Part shown: in pieces, positions 26,292-34,307 of the stretch
How the letters are laid out: every line of letters begins with the position of its first letter
Position numbering within the stretch: position 1 is the first letter of the stretch
NCBI GenBank assembly: GCA_016794465.1
Contig: JAEUKA010000036.1
Location: 434,001-498,000, forward strand
DNA: 64,000 nt
Direction: 5' to 3'
DNA from: Myxococcales bacterium
GTDB lineage: Bacteria; Myxococcota_A; Polyangia; Palsa-1104; JAEUJZ01
Translations under genes and position numbers: made by a program
The notes under the pieces: model-generated
Database searches by the model: none
Told to the model about the DNA's origin: nothing
The model's input: the letters and a program-made list of their open reading frames with translations, nothing else

Positions 26292-27266
26292 ATGGAAGTC
26301 AAGGGCAGGAAATTGGTCGCGACGAAAACGTTCTGGAACTCGCAGCCGAGTGCAGCTGCGATGTTGCTTTCGGTCACGGTCGGGCTGACGGACTCTGTCG
26401 CACAAGCGGAACCTCCCACCTCTCCGCTGCATCCACCGGTTGTCGAGCGACCCGAGTCATCTGATGCCACTGGCGACGTCAAGTCTCGCTTTGTTACATT
26501 GGTGGCGGAAGCAAGACGCTTGTATCGCGAGGCATCCTATGCAGAGGCGCTGCAAATCTTCCAGGCCGCGCAAAAACTGGAACAGCCGCCGTGGATTCAC
26601 TTGGAGCTGGCGCGCACCTACCGTCGATTGGGACAGACTGAAAGCGCATTCGTCGCGTACCGTCAATTCCTCACACTCGATTCGAATGTCAGCACGGAAC
26701 TCCGAAACGAAGCAGAATTGGCGATCCGCCAACTGACAGGACGGCCTGCCTTGGCCCTTCCTGTTCCTCAGCTAACATCGAATGAGAGCGCGCTCGCTGC
26801 TGGAGCCGACCGATTCGTGCCACATGCTGGCATGCGCAATTCCGGTTGGGTACTGCTGTCCACTGGATACGCAATATCAGCCGTGGTCGGAATTCTCGCC
26901 TCACGTCAATGGGCTGCGGATGTGCAGACGACGGATAGACCTGCGAGCATTACTGGCTATTCGATGCTCGTTCCGGTGGCAGGTCCACTGGTCAGCGCGA
27001 CCATGGCGGTCTTCGTATCCGGTCGCCCAATCCCGACTGTTGGTGCAGACCTCGATCCGACGACCTACTACGCGCTGAGTTGGTCCCTGCCTGTTCTTCT
27101 GCTGGGCGCCGGAACGCAGATTACCGGACTGGCGCTGCTGTTCGCTTCCTACAGTCCCAAATATCGTCGACCAAGGTCGCTGTTTGCCGCGCAGTGGTTT
27201 CCGCAAATTGCTCCATACACGACGAACAATGGCGCCGGACTTTCACTGCACGGGCTCCTCCCCTAG
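26292..27266 (+). CDS. Exported TPR protein with C-terminal membrane segments
   Basis: The ATG at 26292 is chosen because GGAG lies 8 nt upstream; in-frame ATGs at 26154 and 26262 are weaker. A signal peptide covers residues 1-40 (cleavage near AQA). Residues ~60-135 form two TPR-like units (ARRLYREASYAEALQIFQAAQKL, LELARTYRRLGQTESAFVAYRQFL). The C-terminal half has three hydrophobic segments. Single-pass or multi-pass TPR proteins of this type are frequent in myxobacterial envelopes. Its last 24 bases overlap the convergent regulator gene. Function unknown. Confidence 0.65.
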   Translation: MEVKGRKLVATKTFWNSQPSAAAMLLSVTVGLTDSVAQAEPPTSPLHPPVVERPESSDATGDVKSRFVTLVAEARRLYREASYAEALQIFQAAQKLEQPPWIHLELARTYRRLGQTESAFVAYRQFLTLDSNVSTELRNEAELAIRQLTGRPALALPVPQLTSNESALAAGADRFVPHAGMRNSGWVLLSTGYAISAVVGILASRQWAADVQTTDRPASITGYSMLVPVAGPLVSATMAVFVSGRPIPTVGADLDPTTYYALSWSLPVLLLGAGTQITGLALLFASYSPKYRRPRSLFAAQWFPQIAPYTTNNGAGLSLHGLLP

Positions 27267-27806
27267 AGGCACAGCCACTTCTTCCTGTCTTAGAGCGGAC
27301 GGTCGAATCCTGGGTGGCCGTCCCCTTCTCGGCGATGCGAAAACCGATGGTCCCATTCCGAATGCCAGCCAGCCAGCGGACACCTCGAGCGCCTTGGCCA
27401 AAGACTCGATCACATCGATGCCTGACTGCCCTCCGTTTTCGATCTTCGCAATGGCGCGCGGGCTCATGCCAGTACGACGGCCCAGCTCGGCCAGCGACAG
27501 CTCGCCGTTCGTTCGAACCAGTCGGAGCCGATCTCCGAGTGCGGTCTGTGACTGGGGTAGGTTTGGCGCAAGCCGGTCGCCCATCCCGTAGGCCAACCAG
27601 CTTGCCGATACGTCCAGCACCAGTGCGAGCCGCAGCAGTGTGTCCGTCGCAGGAACTCGCTGTCTGTCTTCAATCTCGAGGGCTATCGTCTGACCGCACC
27701 CCGAACGTTGCGCGAGTGCCATGCGCGTAAGTCCTGCTTGCCTCCGCGCACTGCGGAATCGCGCCGGTAGCGATAAATAGAAGGGGTTGGGCGACCCGCG
27801 AACCAT
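27243..27806 (-). CDS. Tandem XRE-type HTH transcriptional regulator
   Basis: The 187-residue protein has two successive HTH_3/XRE domains. The first is at ~10-70 (FRSARRQAGLTRMALAQRSG...ALEIEDRQRVPATDTLLRLALVLDVSASWLAYG) and the second at ~88-148 (LRLVRTNGELSLAELGRRTGMSPRAIAKIENG...IESLAKALEVSAGWLAFG). Each ends in the same SA(S/G)WLA(Y/F)GMG segment, showing an internal duplication. The tail is basic. It would bind DNA, possibly a long or paired operator as a monomer. Targets are unknown. Confidence 0.85.
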   Translation of the reverse strand: MVRGSPNPFYLSLPARFRSARRQAGLTRMALAQRSGCGQTIALEIEDRQRVPATDTLLRLALVLDVSASWLAYGMGDRLAPNLPQSQTALGDRLRLVRTNGELSLAELGRRTGMSPRAIAKIENGGQSGIDVIESLAKALEVSAGWLAFGMGPSVFASPRRGRPPRIRPSALRQEEVAVPLGEEPVQ

Positions 27807-27941
27807 CTGGACCGCGTAACACGCAGCGACGGCAAGAAAAAGTTAGAGTGATTTCAGACGCTTATCCACTGATAAGTCCTTGCCAAAGCCTGCACCAATT
27901 GGCTATTCCTACCACTTGAGTCCGGCATTTTCTGGGCTCGT

Positions 27942-27976
27942 GAAAAACAAAAAGCCCCCGGCGCAAGCCGGGAGCC
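27942..27976 (-). terminator. Intrinsic terminator (leftward)
   Basis: CCCGGC-GCAA-GCCGGG at 27957-27972 forms a GC-rich hairpin, extended by a GC pair across one mismatch. On the minus strand it is followed by TTTTTGTTTTTC. It would stop transcripts coming leftward from the MNT-HEPN gene before they reach the HTH regulator. Confidence 0.75.
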
Positions 27977-28035
27977 CATCGCCGCGTCGGACCCACGCCC
28001 TGAGAAAGCCGGTCCGACGCAGACCGGAGGAGTCT

Positions 28036-28428
28036 ATGCCCAGTCCCACCCGCCACGCAAGTCCTTCCCGTCGTCTATCCATCGCTCGTACCGCCCCGAG
28101 TTTGTCGTCGCTCGTGACACTCGATCTGAGCAAGCCAGGGGAGAAACGCGCACATGATTTCCTGTGCTACGCGACGAACCAGCGCGACCCGATGTGGACG
28201 CTGCTTGATGTGCAGCGGCACGGGGATGCGCTTCTGTGCGTCGTGCGCTGGGTCTGCCTGCACCGGAATACCAAGCCGTTTGCCGTGGCCGAAGTGAGCC
28301 TGATCGAGTCGGCAGTTCGGTGGAAACACTTCGCAACGAAGGCGGAAGCGAAGAAGGAATCACATCGGCGTGCAACTGCGTCTGTCGCCACCGAAACCAG
28401 CCGCTCACCGGAAGTTCTTACAACGTGA
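28036..28428 (+). CDS. Hypothetical protein (130 aa)
   Basis: The ATG at 28036 follows GGAGGAG with ideal spacing. The product has a Ser/Arg-rich basic N-terminus (residues 1-30) and a compact C-terminal part with hydrophobic strands (WTLLDVQRHGDALLCVVRWVCL). No domain is recognised. It converges with the MNT-HEPN fusion gene, whose stop is 13 bases away. Confidence 0.6.
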   Translation: MPSPTRHASPSRRLSIARTAPSLSSLVTLDLSKPGEKRAHDFLCYATNQRDPMWTLLDVQRHGDALLCVVRWVCLHRNTKPFAVAEVSLIESAVRWKHFATKAEAKKESHRRATASVATETSRSPEVLTT

Positions 28429-28441
28429 TCCCACCGCTCGA

Positions 28442-29689
28442 TCAAGACGCCTTCATCAGCTCCGCAGCATCCGAGAGCGTCACGGCGCGCTGAAGCCAAG
28501 AGCTCAGTAGCGCAACATCTTTGCACGCCAATATCCCCGCCTCCACATCCGCAGGAATCGTCACGCCACGCGAACGGAGAACCATCAAAATTCCGTCGCG
28601 CAGACCTTTTCCTTCTCCTTCCTGTAATCCCTCTGCTCGACCCTCTTGAATTCCTTCCGCGCGTCCCTCATTCCTGCCCTGTTGCCACCTCTGCTCAGCT
28701 CTCTGTTCCGCAACTTCGGACAGACTCTGTGCCCACTTTCCAAACTCTTGGGGATCGGCTGGGGGCGTTGGCAAGTCTTGCACAATCGGCTCGCCCAGCG
28801 TCGGCGGAATTGGCAAGTCTTTGCGCATCGCGTCCGCTCCGCAAAACGTCGCGATCTTTTCCAGACACGCCGCACGGACACGCTCTGCAAGGACGAGAAC
28901 TCGCTTTTGCAGCTCGGCCAGCTCGTCCGCTGTGATGCGGTAGGACATTGAATAGCGAGCGTCGATGTATGCCTTTTTGAGCAGATCAAACAGGTGTTTG
29001 TCGTCGGGCGCTGTCTTGGGCAGGAGGTCTACCATCAGCGCGTGTTGCTCTCCAGCTTGGACTCCCAACAACTCGATGTCATGGGTTCTCTGCTTGTATC
29101 CTGTGAAAACCAGAATGGCCGCGTGATAGTAGCGTTCCGTCGCCTGATGAAGCAGGAACGCCGCATGCTTAAGAAGATTTCTTGATGCATAATATCTGCA
29201 TCCTCGCCAAAATTCCGTCGCGCTGTCGTACCAGTTTTCAAAGTTCCGTTCAGCCAGCGCGAGTCGTTCCTGTGCATTCAGTGCCTTCGGCCTCGCGAGG
29301 GAAAACCGCCGCTTGTCGAAGAGCATCACTCCTTCGTTCGCGATGTCCGACCAAAAATATTGCCCGATTCTGATCTCTTTGTTGACGAACTTGATGTCGT
29401 GAACGATGAACGTGAGCGGCGTGTCACCAATGATCGCGCGCACCTTCTGTTCCAGCCCGCCCCACAGCACGAGATCGTTTACTTGCTTCTCATGTTCGAC
29501 GACAACCAGCAAATCCCAATCCGACACATAGCCCGTTTCGGAATCTACGACCCAGTCCCCTCTTGCCCGGGAACCAAACAGAATCAGCATGTCGATGGGA
29601 GTCGCAAGCGCAGGGTCGGTAAAGACAGAAGTGATCGCATGCAACTTCTGCTGCTGATCTTCGGGAAGGTGGTCGATCGTCGTCTTCAT
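28442..29689 (-). CDS. MNT nucleotidyltransferase-HEPN fusion with Rpn-type tail
   Basis: Start ATG at 29689 (AAGG about 10 nt upstream); the open frame reaches 29725. The N-terminus carries the minimal nucleotidyltransferase motif LILFGSRARGD...SDWDLLV. Residues ~155-270 form a HEPN domain with an R-N-x-x-x-H RNase motif (SRNLLKHAAF). In two-gene systems HEPN is an RNase toxin and MNT an antitoxin that nucleotidylates it, so here both are on one chain. From about residue 325 an EGRAEGIQEGRAEGLQEG repeat and a helical end (VLRSRGV...LLSSWLQRAVTLSDAAELM) resemble the C-terminal part of Rpn/PD-(D/E)XK transposase-like proteins. Single-chain MNT-HEPN proteins are known; the Rpn-like tail is unusual. 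Confidence 0.8.
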   Translation of the reverse strand: MKTTIDHLPEDQQQKLHAITSVFTDPALATPIDMLILFGSRARGDWVVDSETGYVSDWDLLVVVEHEKQVNDLVLWGGLEQKVRAIIGDTPLTFIVHDIKFVNKEIRIGQYFWSDIANEGVMLFDKRRFSLARPKALNAQERLALAERNFENWYDSATEFWRGCRYYASRNLLKHAAFLLHQATERYYHAAILVFTGYKQRTHDIELLGVQAGEQHALMVDLLPKTAPDDKHLFDLLKKAYIDARYSMSYRITADELAELQKRVLVLAERVRAACLEKIATFCGADAMRKDLPIPPTLGEPIVQDLPTPPADPQEFGKWAQSLSEVAEQRAEQRWQQGRNEGRAEGIQEGRAEGLQEGEGKGLRDGILMVLRSRGVTIPADVEAGILACKDVALLSSWLQRAVTLSDAAELMKAS

Positions 29690-29841
29690 CGGGAGCCTTC
29701 GTGCAGCGCTATACCACGTCGCCAAGCGCTTGTCAGTCCGTCTCTCCAGCCGGGCTCGCTTTCATTACTCAGCGATCCCACGCCGATACAACAAAGCTAC
29801 AGACTCTCTCCGTGGCGAGCCCTCGCAACCGGCTCTCCACA

Positions 29842-30414
29842 TCAACCACCGGTGCGGTCATCCCAAGCAAAAAAACCTGGACAGCCATCCCCAAGTAAGT
29901 GATTGTACGAGCGGTTTTCACGCCTTTTCCCCAGTCCTGTTCCGCTTCGTTTTCTCGACGGAATCGAGGGTGGCGTTCTGTCCCGGTGTACGACGCCGAT
30001 TTCGTGGGCGGCGCGCACTGCGGACAGCAGCGGACCGAAGACCTGGACGATCTCTTGCGGGCTCAGCGGGCGCTGATCCAGGCGAGAGCGCAGGCTCTGG
30101 CCCCGAATCATCTCCATCACGTAGTAGAGACAGCCGCTCGGCAGGCGTCCAAAGTCGTAGACCGCGACGATGTTGGGGTGGCCAATGCGAGTGACCAGCT
30201 CGGCTTCCATCTGAAAGCGGCTCGACAGATCCGTGTTCTCGCTCAGCTCTCGACGCAGCACCTTGATCGCCACAGGCCGGCCCAGTCGCTCGTGGACCGC
30301 CGAGTACACCACCCCCATGGCGCCCTCTCCAAGCCGAGCCGATAGCTTGTATTTGCCAAGGATTGCGCCAGGGCTTAGCTCATCTCCCGGGGAGTCAGCA
30401 GCAGCCTGCAGCAT
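29842..30414 (-). pseudogene. Ser/Thr protein kinase, truncated after HRD
   Basis: The first ~148 residues are a normal eukaryotic-type kinase N-lobe and start of the C-lobe: P-loop LGEGAMGVVY, catalytic Lys in VAIKVL, the C-helix Glu (QMEAELVTRIGHPNIV), hinge YYVMEMIRGQSL and AAHEIGVVHRD. Immediately after HRD the expected LKPxN is replaced by unrelated residues (RTPPSIPSRKR...), and the frame stops 44 residues later. The DFG loop, activation segment and rest of the kinase are missing, so it cannot phosphorylate. A TATAAT box (30430-30425, minus strand) lies so close to the ATG that the transcript would be nearly leaderless. Confidence 0.8.
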
Positions 30415-30448
30415 TACTGCTTGGATTATAATCTAAATTACGGAGAAA

Positions 30449-30479
30449 CCGTGGAAGTGAATCATGTTCACTGCCACGG
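30449..30479 (-). terminator. Probable terminator after MopE-repeat gene
   Basis: A 13-position stem (CCGTGG and AGTGAA paired with TTCACT and CCACGG, one mismatch, loop TCATG) is followed on the minus strand by TTTCTCC. It lies 48 bases past the stop of the MopE-repeat gene and just before the kinase promoter. The T-run is short, so an operator role is also possible. Confidence 0.45.
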
Positions 30480-30526
30480 CACGGAGCGGAGCGGCGTAGT
30501 TATCACCATACAGGCGGGCCAAGCGA

Positions 30527-31936
30527 CTACGGACTACACACAGCAAACATGTACTGAAGGCTGTCAGGATGGCAGCAGCTTGGTCCGTTGTAGCAGTTTG
30601 CATCGTTCATCGGATACGACACAAACACTTCGCGGTGATTCCCAACTCCACAAGCGCTGTTGTTGATCCACAGCGTGTTCAGCCCCAGGCTCGATGGCGT
30701 CGAAGACGGCGCGTAGGCCATCCACTGGCTCAGGGTACACACAGTCCACGGCGCCGGAATCAGGGCCGGGTTCCACGCACCCCAGGTGACTGGCGTATTA
30801 CAGACCTTGATGTTGGCGTTGACCGTCAGCCGAGTTCCGCCATAGCTGACGCACGGGTCGCTGATGCAGTTGCCGAGGCTGCAGAACTGGGTGCCCGGGC
30901 AGACCGTGCCGCACTTGCCGCAGTTGTTCTTATCGGTGTTGGTGTTGATCTCGCAGCCATCGGTGCTGTTCATGTTGCAGTCGTTGAAGCCGGCCTTGCA
31001 GCTGCCCATGCTGCAGATGCCAGCCATGCACTGCGCGTTGGCATTGGCATAGTTCGGACACGGCTTGTTGCAGCCGCTGCAGTGCGCGATGTTGGTTGCG
31101 GTGTTGGCTTCGCAGCCGTTGGTGACATTGCCATCGCAGTTGGCGAAGTTGGCGTTGCAGCTGGCGATGCCACAGTTGCTGGCGGTGCAGCCGGGCGTGC
31201 CATTGGCGACCCCCGGGCAGACCTTGCCGCAGGTGCCGCAGTTCGCCGCGCTGACGGCGGTATCGACCTCGCAGCCATCCACGGGGCCCGCTTTGCAGGT
31301 CCGGTAGCTCCCGGTACACATCGTCGAGGTGCAGCTACCTGCCGAGCACGCGATATTCGAGGTCGTGCTGGTCGGGCACTTGTTGCCGCAGTTGCCGCAG
31401 TTGCCACCGTCACTGGCACCGTTGACCTCGCAGCCATCGGTCGCGTCGCCGTTGCAGTCCAGGAACAGTCCCTGGCAGCTCAGCTGACACTTGCCTTGGA
31501 TGCAGGCTCCGGTGGCGTTGGCTCCGCCGGGGCAGACGTTGCCGCAAGCACCACAGTTGCTGGCGTCACGATACGTGTCCGTCTCGCAGCTGTCCGAGGT
31601 GGTGCTGTTGCAGTCTTTGTAGCGCGTGCCGCAGGTCGTGACGCCGCAGACGCCATCGCTGCACGTGGCCTCACCCGTGGCGGGCGTGGGACACTTGTAT
31701 CCGCATGAGCCGCAGTTGGTCACGTCGGCGCTGACGTTCGTCTCGCAGCCGTCGGTCGCGTTTTGGTTGCAGTCAAGGCTGTCCCCCATGCACTGCAGCG
31801 TCTGACAGCCGGAGCCATCGGCCATCACGTTGGCGGTGCTCGCCGGGTCCATGACACAGGTGTTCACCGAGGCATCACACGACACCACAAAGAACACGCC
31901 GAATACCAACGCAGCGTAATAATTAAGGATTCTCAT
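30527..31936 (-). CDS. Cys-rich MopE-repeat surface lipoprotein
   Basis: The N-terminus has a hydrophobic segment ending in VVSC (residues 17-20), a lipobox. Residues ~40-370 contain seven repeats of about 44 residues built as DC(N/D)....DGCE.n...d..NCG.CG..C......C..G.C, the pattern of MopE (the Methylococcus surface protein) and many myxobacterial Cys-rich surface proteins. The last ~100 residues form a separate domain (CVSYGGTRLTVNANIKVC...CHPDSLQYMFAVC) with no known match. The protein is probably on the outer surface and disulfide-rich. An AT-rich promoter region lies upstream (31937-32060). Confidence 0.85.
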   Translation of the reverse strand: MRILNYYAALVFGVFFVVSCDASVNTCVMDPASTANVMADGSGCQTLQCMGDSLDCNQNATDGCETNVSADVTNCGSCGYKCPTPATGEATCSDGVCGVTTCGTRYKDCNSTTSDSCETDTYRDASNCGACGNVCPGGANATGACIQGKCQLSCQGLFLDCNGDATDGCEVNGASDGGNCGNCGNKCPTSTTSNIACSAGSCTSTMCTGSYRTCKAGPVDGCEVDTAVSAANCGTCGKVCPGVANGTPGCTASNCGIASCNANFANCDGNVTNGCEANTATNIAHCSGCNKPCPNYANANAQCMAGICSMGSCKAGFNDCNMNSTDGCEINTNTDKNNCGKCGTVCPGTQFCSLGNCISDPCVSYGGTRLTVNANIKVCNTPVTWGAWNPALIPAPWTVCTLSQWMAYAPSSTPSSLGLNTLWINNSACGVGNHREVFVSYPMNDANCYNGPSCCHPDSLQYMFAVCSP

Positions 31937-32130
31937 GTGTACGCCTTTCCCCCAGACTGTAGTTGTCTACGAATCGCTCGACAGATTATTTGTTTAAAAA
32001 CATTCTATTTTCTACGAGGATATTAAGGAAGGTTCTTTTTGCCAGAGACATCAAGGCTGCGATTTCCAAGTCAATCACGTTCTCTCTCTCAGGCAAAAGT
32101 TGAATCCCGCAAGCCATATTGGTGCAGTAC

Positions 32131-34296
32131 ATGCAGATAACTACTCAGAAACGAAGCAGAAATTGTCGAAGCGCCGGCTGGAGCTGGCTCCTGCTCGCGG
32201 GAGCGCTCTCCGGCTGTGGATCGAGCGAGTCCCTCTCGCCACCGCTGCTGCCGATCGGCGAGCTACACCAGGCCGAGGGACTTGGCAAAGATGGCGACCT
32301 GACCATCAGTGCCCCCAGCACCATCGTCAATCGCTATGCGGTACTCGCGACCTCCGCTCGCCCGGGTGACAAGACCATCACCTTGTCCTCCACCGCTGGG
32401 CTGGGCATCGACGCCCTGCTGCCGCTGGCAGTCGACGACCTGCTGCTGATCATCCAGATGCAAGGCGCCGATATCGACACCAGCAACACCGCCAACTATG
32501 GCTCGGTCATCGACCTACGAAGCGCTGGCCGCTATGAGTTCATCGGGGTCACGTCCATCGATCAAGCCGCCGGCCAGATCTCGGTCTATAGCGGCTGCGG
32601 CGGACTCAAAAACAGCTACGAGGCATCCGGCCACGTCCAGGTCATCCGCGTCCCCCAGTACAAGAACCTGCAAGTCAGCACCGGAGCCAGCATCGTTGCC
32701 CCCGCCTGGAACGGTCAGATCGGCGGCCTGGTCGCACTGCAAGTCAGCGACGCTGTCACCATTGATGGCTCGATTGATGTCACTGGCCTCGGCTTCCGAG
32801 GTGGACTGCGCAACCCGCATCCTACCCAGCGGGTCCCAGGCGTGGGCGCCTACTACCGAGCGATGAACGCGCTAGACGGTGGCAACCGGGGCGAGGGCAT
32901 CGCCGGCTACACCACCGAGTATCAGCTGAGCGGCGCATTTGGTCGCGGCGCAGCAGCCAACGGCGGCGGCGGTGGCAACCGCATTGGTGCTGGCGGCGGC
33001 GGCGGTGGCGGTGGCGGCAGTGACATGCTCTGGAACGGCCAGGGCGTCATGCCCCAGACGGTCCCCGGAGCCGCGCTGGCCTGGCCGCTTGACCCCGGCT
33101 TCGATGCCAATCGGACGATGTTCGTCGGCGGTGGACGCGGTGGCTACAGCTACTCCAGTGCGGCCCTTGACCCGACGATGATTGCCCCTGGCGACATGAC
33201 CTGGGGCGACGACTTCCGGCGCGAGCGTGGTGGACTTGGCGGACGGCCAACGCCCAACGATCCTACCAGCCGGGTGTTCCTCGGTGGTGGCGGCGGCAGC
33301 GGCGATGACTACCAGAGCACCAGCGGAGCCGGTGGCCGAGGCGGTGGCCTGGTGTTCATCGACGCCCGGTCTGTCGCCGGAACCGGCAAGATTGTTGCCA
33401 GCGGCACCAGTGGTCAGGCGGCCACCAGCACCGGCAGTGGCGCCGGCGGCGGCGGTGGCGGTGGTACGGTCGTCGTTGCCACCAGCACCACCCTTGATGG
33501 CATTTCCATCATCGCAAGCGGGGCCGATGGCGGCAGTCAGCAGAGTGCCACCACGGGGGCAGCCGGCCCCGGTGGCGGTGGTGGCGGTGGCTTTGTCACG
33601 ACCTCCATCAGCACGACCGTCGTGCCCCAAGTGACCGCTGGCATCGGTGGCAGCACGACCTCTACCGACATGACCCTGTTCCCCAGAAACGGCGCCTCCG
33701 ACGGAGCCCCGGGACAAGTCGTCCAGGCCGCCTTGGGTCCGTACGCGGGTGCCCCGTACTGTTCGATTGCGGATCTCGGCATCACCATGACCGCTACGCC
33801 ATCGCAAGCCCATGAGCGCGAGCCGTTCCGGATCGACATCGCGGTGAGCAACCTCGGCCCGGGCATCAGTGGCAACGCTCAGGTCGCGCTCGATCTACCG
33901 ACCGGCATCACCGTGCAGAGCACCGATACCCAGAGCTGGTCGTGTCGCCAAACGACCAAGCAGCTCATCTGCAAGATCTCAAGCTTGCCGATTGGCTCGG
34001 CCCCAGTGATTGGCGTGACCTTTGTGCCAACACTCGGTGAAAAGTCGATGAGCTTCTCGGCCACCGTCTCCGCGCCTACGACAGATCTACAAATGGACAA
34101 CAACACTGCGAGCCTAACAGTTGACAATCCCAATCCACTGGTGGCGCGTCCGGCGGGCGGCGGCTTCGGCTGCTCTGTCCTCGGCACAACCTCCGGGGCG
34201 ACTGGCCACGGGCTGTGGCTGATTGGCATTGCGGTAGGCGTCCTGCGTCTGTCTAGACGCCGGGGCAGTGCCGTGGACGGACGACTCTTCGGTTAA
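32131..34296 (+). CDS. Gly-rich surface protein with DUF11 and MYXO-CTERM-like tail
   Basis: The ATG at 32131 is preferred over the TTG at 32119. Residues 1-27 end in GALSGC, a lipobox. The middle (residues ~250-540) is very Gly-rich with runs of G and S separating short strands. Residues ~560-680 form a DUF11/CARDB-type beta domain (ADLGITMTATPSQAHEREPFRIDIAVSNLGP...). The C-terminus is GCSVLG, a hydrophobic helix (HGLWLIGIAVGVL) and RLSRRRG, fitting the MYXO-CTERM sorting tail. Having both a lipobox and a C-terminal sorting tail is unusual. The layout resembles AgmC-type gliding-motility proteins. The stop overlaps the start region of the OmpA gene, so they form an operon. Confidence 0.8.
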   Translation: MQITTQKRSRNCRSAGWSWLLLAGALSGCGSSESLSPPLLPIGELHQAEGLGKDGDLTISAPSTIVNRYAVLATSARPGDKTITLSSTAGLGIDALLPLAVDDLLLIIQMQGADIDTSNTANYGSVIDLRSAGRYEFIGVTSIDQAAGQISVYSGCGGLKNSYEASGHVQVIRVPQYKNLQVSTGASIVAPAWNGQIGGLVALQVSDAVTIDGSIDVTGLGFRGGLRNPHPTQRVPGVGAYYRAMNALDGGNRGEGIAGYTTEYQLSGAFGRGAAANGGGGGNRIGAGGGGGGGGGSDMLWNGQGVMPQTVPGAALAWPLDPGFDANRTMFVGGGRGGYSYSSAALDPTMIAPGDMTWGDDFRRERGGLGGRPTPNDPTSRVFLGGGGGSGDDYQSTSGAGGRGGGLVFIDARSVAGTGKIVASGTSGQAATSTGSGAGGGGGGGTVVVATSTTLDGISIIASGADGGSQQSATTGAAGPGGGGGGGFVTTSISTTVVPQVTAGIGGSTTSTDMTLFPRNGASDGAPGQVVQAALGPYAGAPYCSIADLGITMTATPSQAHEREPFRIDIAVSNLGPGISGNAQVALDLPTGITVQSTDTQSWSCRQTTKQLICKISSLPIGSAPVIGVTFVPTLGEKSMSFSATVSAPTTDLQMDNNTASLTVDNPNPLVARPAGGGFGCSVLGTTSGATGHGLWLIGIAVGVLRLSRRRGSAVDGRLFG

Positions 34297-34307
34297 TGGA
34301 GGCTGCG

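Noticed and set aside
30569-31708. 379-codon open frame opposite the MopE-repeat gene
   Set aside because: Shadow of the Cys-rich repeats; Ala/Val-rich translation without a family.
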